Under the pieces are notes generated by a model. It did no database searches. It saw only the letters and a program-made list of their open reading frames with translations, and had not been told where the DNA came from. A stretch of 10,963 nt of DNA from F23-D06 sp045116675 (GTDB lineage: Bacteria; Bacteroidota; Bacteroidia; Bacteroidales; WCHB1-69), in assembly GCA_045116675.1 (NCBI GenBank), contig JBGUMF010000025.1, positions 1-10,963 of the forward strand. The letters are read 5' to 3'. A program made the position numbers and the translations under genes. Shown here one piece after another: positions 1 to 5,677 of this stretch; the stretch's first letter is position 1, and each line of letters starts with the position of its first letter.

Positions 1-323
1 ATGTCGTGCTGCTCTTTCAGTGCGTTGGCCACGGCGATGGACGTGACGGAACCGAAGATGGTGCCCTTTTCAGAAGCCTTGGTCGGAATCGTGACCTCAA
101 GACCCTCGATCTTACCGGCGAGGAATTCGGCCTCTTTTCTGATCTTTTCAGCTTTGAAAGCGCGCTGTTTCAGCGTCTCCGCCAGCATTTTCTTCTTCGC
201 GGGAGTGGCAAGCTCGGCCAGACCGTTCGGAATGAGATAATTACGAGCATAACCGTCTTTAACCTTTACGAGGTCATCGGCATAGCCTAAATTCTGTACG
301 TCTTGTTTTAATATAATTTCCAT
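1..323 (-). CDS. rplI: 50S ribosomal protein L9, C-terminus cut by window edge
   Basis: Large-subunit ribosomal protein that binds 23S rRNA near the L1 stalk and helps keep the reading frame. The reverse strand from the ATG at 323 begins MEIILKQDVQNLG and continues with VKVKDGYARNYLIPNGLA, the classic L9 N-terminal domain signature, followed by the lysine-rich start of the long connecting helix (ATPAKKK). About 107 residues are present of a usual length near 147; the end of the C-terminal domain lies beyond position 1. The start is fixed by a strong AGGAGG sequence 7 bases upstream. It is the third gene of rpsF-rpsR-rplI, 14 bases after rpsR, and is presumably co-transcribed with both. Confidence 0.97.
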   Translation of the reverse strand, partial: MEIILKQDVQNLGYADDLVKVKDGYARNYLIPNGLAELATPAKKKMLAETLKQRAFKAEKIRKEAEFLAGKIEGLEVTIPTKASEKGTIFGSVTSIAVANALKEQHD

Positions 324-330
324 GTCAATT

Positions 331-336
331 CCTCCT
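331..336 (-). promoter_or_regulatory. Shine-Dalgarno sequence of rplI
   Basis: The plus-strand CCTCCT reads AGGAGG on the minus strand, 7 bases before the L9 ATG at 323. It decides the start codon. It stands out because the other starts I examined in the window (rpsF, rpsR, uvrB, the M16 gene) have A/T-rich flanks and no comparable motif, which is usual in Bacteroidota. Confidence 0.8.
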
Positions 337-337
337 A

Positions 338-610
338 TTAGTTAGATTTTAAATTGTCGGTTACGAACGGCAGAAGGGCCAAGTGACGGGCTCTCTTGAC
401 AGCCTGGGCCACTTTCTTCTGATATTTCAGGGAAGTACCGGTGAGACGACGGGGCAGAATCTTACCCTGCTCGTTCACGAACTTCTTGAGAAATTCGCCA
501 TCCTTGTAGTCAATGTACTTAATACCGCTCTTTTTGAAACGGCAGTATTTTTTCTTCTTAATATCAACTGCTACGGGAGCAATGTATTTGATGTCAGATT
601 GTTGTGCCAT
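338..610 (-). CDS. rpsR: 30S ribosomal protein S18
   Basis: Small-subunit ribosomal protein that forms a dimer with S6 on the 30S platform and contacts 16S rRNA. The 90-residue product has the expected features: a short N-terminal arm, KKKKYCRFKKSGIKYIDYKD (about residues 18-37), the LPRRLTGTSLKYQKKVAQAV segment (about 52-71) and KRARHLALLPFV near the C-terminus. The length is normal for Bacteroidota. The start lies 2 bases after the rpsF stop codon with no Shine-Dalgarno sequence, so translation is probably coupled to rpsF. Its partner S6 being the adjacent upstream gene is the standard arrangement. Confidence 0.98.
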   Translation of the reverse strand: MAQQSDIKYIAPVAVDIKKKKYCRFKKSGIKYIDYKDGEFLKKFVNEQGKILPRRLTGTSLKYQKKVAQAVKRARHLALLPFVTDNLKSN

Positions 611-612
611 AA

Positions 613-1059
613 TTATTCTGCTTGTTCTGTTTGATTAGACTCGTTGTTAACTTCCTGAGGTTGTTCGGCTACGGGAGCTTCCTCTTTCACCTCTTCCTTC
701 ACTTCCTCGGCAGCAGCTGCCTTGGCGTTGCGGTTCGCACGTCTTTTCTCCGCATAAGCGATAGCGTACTTGTCCATGCTCACAGTGAGGAAACGCATGA
801 TGCGCTCGTCACGACGGTATTGCAGTTCCAATGCCTCTACGACGGCGCCGTCTTCTGCCTTGAATTCGAAAAGATGGTAGAATCCGGAGGATTTCTTCTG
901 GATGGGATACTCCAACTTACGGAGGCCCCAGTTCTCCTGATGGACGATCTCAGCACCGTTGTCGGTGAGGATCTTCTCAAACTTTTGTACCGTTTCCTTC
1001 ATCTGATCTTCAGACAAAACGGGCGTCATAATGAAAACGGTTTCATACTGATTTGCCAT
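613..1059 (-). CDS. rpsF: 30S ribosomal protein S6 with acidic C-terminal tail
   Basis: S6 binds S18 and the central domain of 16S rRNA in the 30S platform. The 148-residue product starts MANQYETVFIMTPVLSEDQ, has the NWGLRKLEYPIQKKSSGFY core (about 43-61) and the YRRDERIMRFLTV strand (about 81-93), all diagnostic. From about residue 111 it carries a low-complexity tail of roughly 38 residues rich in Ala, Glu, Gln and Asn. The core S6 fold needs only about 100 residues; such tails vary among species. First gene of the rpsF-rpsR-rplI operon, with a Bacteroidota-type promoter about 50 bases upstream. Confidence 0.97.
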   Translation of the reverse strand: MANQYETVFIMTPVLSEDQMKETVQKFEKILTDNGAEIVHQENWGLRKLEYPIQKKSSGFYHLFEFKAEDGAVVEALELQYRRDERIMRFLTVSMDKYAIAYAEKRRANRNAKAAAAEEVKEEVKEEAPVAEQPQEVNNESNQTEQAE

Positions 1060-1108
1060 AATTTGTTAAAGTTTGTTTGTTAAAAAATGTGTTTAAAATT
1101 TTGGGCGG

Positions 1109-1138
1109 CAAAAGTACAAAAATTTTCTTATCTTCCAA
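1109..1138 (-). promoter_or_regulatory. Probable promoter of rpsF-rpsR-rplI
   Basis: The minus strand reads TACTTTTG at 1116-1109, matching the Bacteroidota -7 consensus TAnnTTTG. A TTG at 1138-1136 (within TGTTGG) lies 19 bases further upstream and fits the -33 element. The predicted transcript starts near 1103, giving a leader of about 45 bases that is A/T-rich and lacks a Shine-Dalgarno motif. Positions are consensus matches, not experimental. Confidence 0.65.
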
Positions 1139-1152
1139 CAGGTTAGGAAGAT
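1130..1152. repeat. Inverted repeat upstream of rpsF, after uvrB
   Basis: ATCTTCC (1130-1136) and GGAAGAT (1146-1152) form a perfect 7-bp stem with a 9-base loop. It sits between the uvrB stop (1194) and the rpsF start, and it covers the suggested -33 element of the rpsF promoter. On the minus strand the stem is followed by AAGAAAATTTTTG, so the T-run comes 8 bases too late for a textbook intrinsic terminator. It could be a weak uvrB terminator, a protein-binding site, or chance. Confidence 0.35.
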
Positions 1153-1193
1153 TTATTTTCAACAGGCACAAAAAACGCAGATTATCCTCTGAA

Positions 1194-3227
1194 TCAGTAC
1201 TCGTTAATCCGCTGGTCTATCTCCTTTATCTGGTCACGGAGCAGAATTGCCGTGTCAAAATCCAAATCTTTGACAGCCTTGTCCATCTCTTTTCGGAGTT
1301 TTTTCTTTTTTTGTTCCAATTGTTCGACGTTGAGCAGGCGGATGTCGGGTTCGGCGGCCAACGCTCTTGGAGCCTCCACAAACTTGTACTCCCTGGCCTT
1401 CTTGTCACCCGACTGCGTGACAGCATCGTTGATATTGCCGGCCAGATAGACTTCCTCCGACTTGATCACCCCCTTGGGCGTGATGTGATGAGCCTCGTTG
1501 TAGGCCATCTGCTTGGCCCGGCGGCGCGCGGTCTCGTCCATCGTGGCCTGCATCGACTTGGTGATTTTGTTGGCATAGAAGATGACGCGTCCGTTCACGT
1601 GGCGCGCCGCACGACCCGCCGTCTGCGTGAGCGAACGCTCGTTGCGCAGGAAGCCCTCTTTGTCGGCATCCATGATGGCCACCAACGAAACTTCCGGCAA
1701 ATCAAGGCCCTCGCGCAGAAGGTTTACCCCCACCAGCACGTCAATGGACCCGAAGCGCAAATCCTTGAGGATCTCCACTCGGTCCAAGGTCTCCACATCC
1801 GAATGTATGTAGCAGGATTTTATCCCGATATTGATTAAATACGTGTTCAATTCCTCGGCCATGCGTTTGGTCAGCGTGGTCACCAGCACGCGCTCGCCCT
1901 TGTCCACCGTGTCCTCAATCTCGTTCAGCAAGTCGTCCACCTGGTTGGTGGCGGGACGCACCTCGATGGGCGGGTCCAGCAGGCCCGTGGGACGCACCAC
2001 CTGCTCCACCACCACACCGCCGGACCGCTGCAACTCGAAATCGGCCGGCGTGGCACTCATGAAGATGGTCTGCCCGATCAGATTTTCAAATTCCGCAAAT
2101 TTCAACGGCCGGTTGTCCAAGGCCGCCGGCAAACGGAAACCATAGTCCACCAAATTGATCTTCCGCGAACGGTCGCCCCCGTACATGGCCCCGATCTGCG
2201 GCACCGTGACGTGACTTTCATCAATCACCAGCACAAAATCATCCGGGAAAAAGTCTAAAATGCAGAAAGGACGCTCGCCGGGCTTGCGCTTGTCAAAATA
2301 GCGCGAGTAGTTCTCAATGCCGGAACAATAGCCCAGCTCCTTCATCATCTCCACATCATAATTCACACGGTCGTCCAACCGTTTGGCCTCCAGATGCTTG
2401 CCGATGGATTTAAGATAGGCGATCTGCTCGCCAAGGTCCAGCTTGATTTGGTCAATAGCCTCATTCATTGACTGCTGCGTGGTGACGAATATGCTGGCCG
2501 GATAGATGGTAACCTTTTCCACTTTGCCAATCACACCGCCGGTAGCAGCCTCCAACTCGGCGATGGACTCGATTTCATCGTCAAAGAAAACAATGCGATA
2601 GGCGCAGTCGCTGTACGGCGGATAGATGTCCACCGTGTCACCCTTCACGCGGAACTGCGACGGTTGCAGCTCCAGCTCCGTGCGCGAATAGAGGCTGTTG
2701 ACGAAGGTGAGCAGCAGTTTGTTACGGTCAATCAGCATTCCGGTATGCAGATGGATGACGTTCTTGGCAAAATCATCGGGATTGCCAATGCCGTATATGC
2801 AGGACACCGAGGCGACGACAATCACATCGCGGCGACCCGACAGCAGCGACGCCGTCGTGTGCAAGCGCAGTTTCTCAATCTCGTCGTTGATAGCCAAGTC
2901 CTTCTCAATATAGGTGTTCGTCGTCGGGATGTAAGCCTCCGGCTGGTAATAATCATAGTAGGAAACGTAGTATTCCACCGCGTTGTCGGGGAAGAACTGC
3001 TTGAACTCGCTGTACAGCTGCGCGGCCAAGGTCTTGTTGTGGCTGAGCACCAGGGCGGGACGGTTTACCTGCTGGAGGACATTGGCGATGGTGAACGTCT
3101 TGCCGGAGCCGGTCACGCCCAACAGCGTCTGGGCCTGGTCGCCGCGGTTGAGGCCGTCCACCAGCTGCCGGATGGCGGTGGGCTGGTCGCCAGAGGGTTT
3201 ATATGAGGAGGAAAGTTTGAATTCCAT
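1194..3227 (-). CDS. uvrB: Excinuclease ABC subunit B (UvrB)
   Basis: Damage-verifying, ATP-dependent subunit of nucleotide excision repair; it is loaded on DNA by UvrA and recruits UvrC. The 677-residue length matches the family (about 660-680). Visible motifs are Walker A GVTGSGKT (37-44), the aromatic beta-hairpin beginning YYVSYYDYYQPEAYIP (86-101) that inserts between the strands, Walker B/DEAD-like DESH (336-339), FMSATP (389-394), late helicase motifs including LLREGLDLPE and QTAGRAARH, and a C-terminal UVR domain (about 635-670) that binds UvrC. No domain is missing. It has its own promoter and starts back-to-back with the M16 gene. The start agrees with the conserved F-L-S-S-Y-P-GDQP N-terminus. 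Confidence 0.98.
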   Translation of the reverse strand: MEFKLSSSYKPSGDQPTAIRQLVDGLNRGDQAQTLLGVTGSGKTFTIANVLQQVNRPALVLSHNKTLAAQLYSEFKQFFPDNAVEYYVSYYDYYQPEAYIPTTNTYIEKDLAINDEIEKLRLHTTASLLSGRRDVIVVASVSCIYGIGNPDDFAKNVIHLHTGMLIDRNKLLLTFVNSLYSRTELELQPSQFRVKGDTVDIYPPYSDCAYRIVFFDDEIESIAELEAATGGVIGKVEKVTIYPASIFVTTQQSMNEAIDQIKLDLGEQIAYLKSIGKHLEAKRLDDRVNYDVEMMKELGYCSGIENYSRYFDKRKPGERPFCILDFFPDDFVLVIDESHVTVPQIGAMYGGDRSRKINLVDYGFRLPAALDNRPLKFAEFENLIGQTIFMSATPADFELQRSGGVVVEQVVRPTGLLDPPIEVRPATNQVDDLLNEIEDTVDKGERVLVTTLTKRMAEELNTYLINIGIKSCYIHSDVETLDRVEILKDLRFGSIDVLVGVNLLREGLDLPEVSLVAIMDADKEGFLRNERSLTQTAGRAARHVNGRVIFYANKITKSMQATMDETARRRAKQMAYNEAHHITPKGVIKSEEVYLAGNINDAVTQSGDKKAREYKFVEAPRALAAEPDIRLLNVEQLEQKKKKLRKEMDKAVKDLDFDTAILLRDQIKEIDQRINEY

Positions 3228-3246
3228 ATTGTTTTTAAAAAGGCGG

Positions 3247-3254
3247 CAAAAGTA
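3247..3254 (-). promoter_or_regulatory. -7 element of the uvrB promoter
   Basis: TACTTTTG on the minus strand matches TAnnTTTG. It lies about 20 bases upstream of the uvrB ATG, so the predicted leader is only about 14 bases. I see no good TTTG at the -33 position, so this half of the call is weaker. I saw no LexA-type box that I could defend. Confidence 0.55.
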
Positions 3255-3281
3255 CGATTTAATTCCCGAATTTGAAGGATA

Positions 3282-3310
3282 TTTGTGTTACGGAAAATGA
3301 TGTATCTTTG
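3282..3310 (+). promoter_or_regulatory. Promoter of the M16 peptidase gene
   Basis: TTTG at 3282-3285 and TATCTTTG at 3303-3310 match the -33 and -7 consensus elements of Bacteroidota, with 17 bases between them. The start codon at 3324 is only 13 bases after the -7 element, so the transcript would begin about 8-10 bases before the ATG. It faces the uvrB promoter in a 96-bp shared region. Confidence 0.7.
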
Positions 3311-3326
3311 CATTTTTTAAAAAATG
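3311..3326. repeat. Perfect 16-bp palindrome covering the M16 start codon
   Basis: CATTTTTTAAAAAATG is its own reverse complement and its last three bases are the ATG of the M16 gene. It begins immediately after the -7 element, so it spans the expected transcription start and the whole leader. A related shorter palindrome, TTTTTAAAAA at 3232-3241, lies in the uvrB leader. These may simply reflect the A/T-rich start regions favoured in this phylum. Confidence 0.5.
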
Positions 3327-4565
3327 GATAAGATAAAGCGAAAAATATTGGATAACGGCCTGCGCGTGCTGGTTCACGAAGACCACACCACGCCGCTGGC
3401 AACGTGCAACATCGTTTATAATGTAGGCTCCCGCGACGAGCATCCCGACCACACCGGACTGGCCCATCTGATGGAGCATTTCATGTTCACCGGCTCCGTC
3501 CATGTGCCAAACTACGACGAGGCCTTGCAGAAGGTCGGGGCCATCAACAACGCCTACACCTCGCAAGACATCACCCATTATTATATAGTACTGCCCGCCA
3601 ACAACATCGAAACCGCCCTCTGGATTGAGTCGGACCGTATGCTTGAGCTCGCCTTCCGGCAGCAGTCGCTGGACATCCAGAAACAGGTGGTGATTGAGGA
3701 ATTTAAGGAGAACTACCTCAACCGGCCCTACGGCGACCTGATGATGCTGTTCAACCGGATGGCCTACGAACGGCACCCGTACCAGTGGCTGCCCATCGGG
3801 AAGAAAACCGAACATATCGCCGAAGTCGATATGGCGATTATCAAGGATTTCTACTACCGTTTCTACCGTCCGGACAATGCCGTGCTGGTGGTGGCCGGCA
3901 ATGTGCGTTACGAGGAGGTCATCCCACAGGTGGAAAAGTGGTTTGGCGACATCCCGCCCAGTGATGTGCCTGAGAAGAACTACCCTAAAGAGCTACCGCA
4001 AAAGGAATTACGATTCCAGATGGTGGAACGTCCCGTTCCCTCGGATATATTGGTGAAGGGTTGGCACATGTGCGAGCGTATGCACCCCGACTACTACGCC
4101 TGTGATCTGCTGTCGGACATGTTCGGCACGGGCCAGTCATCGTACCTGTACCGGCATCTAGTGACGGAAAAGAAGCTCTTCACCGACATTTCCGCCTCCA
4201 TCATGGGCACCACGGACGAGGGGCTCTTTCTCATCAGCGGGCGGCCCGTAGAGGGCGTTTCCATTGAGGATGCGGATGCTGCTTTATGTGCGTATCTGTA
4301 TGGTTTCAAACCGGACGAGAATTTCTCTCACGATTTGCAGAAGGTGCAGAACCGCGCCGAGGCCGTGTTATTGCATAACGACCTTAAAATTGACGACCGG
4401 GCCTCCAACTTGGCTGTAGGCGAGACCATCTCCAACGTGGAGTATTTTCTTGACGAGCGCCAGCACTATTTCGACGTGACAGAAGAGCAGATGTGCCGTC
4501 TGATCTCAGAGATGTTGACGGAAACAAAAAGTAACACGTTGTATTATAAGGCTATCGGTGCATAG
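3324..4565 (+). CDS. M16 family zinc metallopeptidase subunit (HxxEH-bearing)
   Basis: Member of the insulinase/mitochondrial-processing-peptidase family, here a single 413-residue two-domain unit as in M16B enzymes. The N-terminal domain has the inverted zinc motif HLMEH (His48, Glu51, His52) inside GLAHLMEHFMFTGS and a downstream glutamate in QVVIEEF (probably Glu126, 74 residues on) as third metal ligand. AYTSQDITHYYIVLP (about 77-91) is the substrate-strand region. The C-terminal M16_C domain spans roughly 170-390. No signal peptide is visible, so it is probably cytoplasmic unless exported otherwise. In the segment GTGQSSYLYRHLVTEKKLFT (268-287) the usual Arg and Tyr of the LVREKGLAY-type motif appear as threonines, suggesting it works with a partner. 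The substrate is unknown. The next gene follows after 27 bases. Confidence 0.9.
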   Translation: MDKIKRKILDNGLRVLVHEDHTTPLATCNIVYNVGSRDEHPDHTGLAHLMEHFMFTGSVHVPNYDEALQKVGAINNAYTSQDITHYYIVLPANNIETALWIESDRMLELAFRQQSLDIQKQVVIEEFKENYLNRPYGDLMMLFNRMAYERHPYQWLPIGKKTEHIAEVDMAIIKDFYYRFYRPDNAVLVVAGNVRYEEVIPQVEKWFGDIPPSDVPEKNYPKELPQKELRFQMVERPVPSDILVKGWHMCERMHPDYYACDLLSDMFGTGQSSYLYRHLVTEKKLFTDISASIMGTTDEGLFLISGRPVEGVSIEDADAALCAYLYGFKPDENFSHDLQKVQNRAEAVLLHNDLKIDDRASNLAVGETISNVEYFLDERQHYFDVTEEQMCRLISEMLTETKSNTLYYKAIGA

Positions 4566-4592
4566 CCGCCCATCGGGACAACATTTTTCCGA

Positions 4593-5579
4593 ATGCTTAA
4601 AAACAATCGACATATAAGCACTTACAGCTTAGCGCTCCTGCTGCTTCTGCTGACGGTATCGTGCCGACGGCCGAATGTGACCCCTTGCGATGACTACCGA
4701 CAGGCAATGCGGGATTTTGTCGTACGCATCAGCGAAACGGCACGGGCGCAAGTTCCCGGTTTTATCGTCATCCCCCAAAACGGCATCGAGTTAGTGACCC
4801 TGGGCGAAGATGCCGAGACAGACCTCGCTGCCGCATATCTGGCAGCCATCGACGGGCACGGGCAGGAGGATCTTTTTTACGGATACGTGCACGATGATGC
4901 GCCCACTCCGGCGGATGCGACATCCTATCTGGTAGCGTATCTCCGACGGTCAAAGCAGGCTGGCAAGCACATATTCGTGACCGACTACTGTTCCCGCCAG
5001 GAGTATGTAGCGGATGCCCATACTCATTGCGATACAGAGGGCTTTGTCTCCTTCGCCGCCCCAAGCCGCGAGCTGGACAGGATTCCTTCCGACGCACCCC
5101 CGCACGAAAACGCACGGGACATTGTCCGCCTGAACGATGCCCAAAACTTCTTATATCTTCTTAACAACGAGTATTTTAACAGCAAAAATACCTTTATGGA
5201 GGCTATTTCCAACACCAACTACGATGTTCTTATTCTGGATCTGTTTTTCCACGACGGTGTAGCCTTCACAGCCGCTGAGATAACACGGTTAAAGCAAAAG
5301 AAGAACGGAGGCAAACGTCTGGTTATCTGCTATATGTCGATTGGCGAGGCAGAGGATTACCGTTTTTACTGGCAGTCGGACTGGAAGCGTCACGCGCCAG
5401 CGTGGCTATCCAGCAAGAACCCTTCATGGCCAGGCAATTACAAGGTTTACTACTGGTGTCCCGAGTGGCAGGATATCATCTGCGGCACCGGCGACAGCTA
5501 CTTGAACCGCATCCTCTCCGCCGGCTTTGACGGGGTTTATCTGGACATCATTGATGCATTCGAATATTTTGAAAGATAG
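4593..5579 (+). CDS. Lipoprotein, MJ1477/TM1410 family putative glycoside hydrolase (GH114-like TIM barrel)
   Basis: 328-residue exported lipoprotein. Residues 1-24 are a charged start, a leucine-rich core and LTVSC, a relaxed lipobox with Cys24 as the lipidated residue; no acidic export signal follows (next residues RRPNVT), so it may face the periplasm. The mature protein resembles the COG2342 / GH114-related TIM-barrel family: GYVHDDAPTP (97-106), VLILDLFFHDG (212-222), RLVICYMSIGEAEDYRFYW (242-260), NPSWPGNYKVYYWCPEWQ (276-293) and GFDGVYLDIIDAFEYF (311-326). Candidate catalytic acids are Glu252/Glu254 and Asp318/Asp321. Relatives include endo-alpha-1,4-polygalactosaminidase, but most members have no known substrate, so the activity is inferred. 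It lies 27 bases after the M16 gene, probably in the same transcript. Confidence 0.85.
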   Translation: MLKNNRHISTYSLALLLLLLTVSCRRPNVTPCDDYRQAMRDFVVRISETARAQVPGFIVIPQNGIELVTLGEDAETDLAAAYLAAIDGHGQEDLFYGYVHDDAPTPADATSYLVAYLRRSKQAGKHIFVTDYCSRQEYVADAHTHCDTEGFVSFAAPSRELDRIPSDAPPHENARDIVRLNDAQNFLYLLNNEYFNSKNTFMEAISNTNYDVLILDLFFHDGVAFTAAEITRLKQKKNGGKRLVICYMSIGEAEDYRFYWQSDWKRHAPAWLSSKNPSWPGNYKVYYWCPEWQDIICGTGDSYLNRILSAGFDGVYLDIIDAFEYFER

Positions 5580-5628
5580 AACCCTTTCGTAATGTTTTTA
5601 AACAGCAGTCCCCTTTTACCTTTTTTTG

Positions 5629-5636
5629 TATTTTTG
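5629..5636 (+). promoter_or_regulatory. Probable -7 element upstream of the AlaDH-like gene
   Basis: TATTTTTG matches TAnnTTTG and is followed by CACC, as is common just after this element in Bacteroidota. It lies 41 bases before the ATG at 5678. No clear TTTG is seen at the -33 position, so the call is tentative. It may also drive the polysaccharide genes, since only 17 bases separate the dehydrogenase from the flippase. Confidence 0.5.
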
Positions 5637-5677
5637 CACCCTATATTAAAATGGGATAAAAATACGCTTTCATCAAA

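Noticed and set aside
1060..1103. S6:S18-binding autoregulatory leader before rpsF
   Set aside because: The predicted leader is about 45 A/T-rich bases with no convincing stem or CCG-bearing bulge like that of the known rpsF leader RNA.
1077..1838. Plus-strand open frame of 253 codons opposite uvrB and the rpsF upstream region
   Set aside because: It lies antisense to the conserved 3' part of uvrB and has no recognisable domain; a shadow of the high-GC coding strand.
2664..3206. Plus-strand open frame of 180 codons opposite the uvrB N-terminal half
   Set aside because: Antisense to the Walker A and beta-hairpin region of uvrB; composition is what reverse translation of that gene gives.
3288..3815. 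Minus-strand open frame of 175 codons opposite the M16 gene
   Set aside because: Antisense to the zinc-motif region, rich in Val/Gly/His as expected of a shadow frame.
5571..5588. Possible terminator after the lipoprotein gene (GAAAG/CTTTC, T-run about 7 bases later)
   Set aside because: Only 5 bp of stem, low GC, starts before the stop codon and the T-run is displaced; too weak to call.
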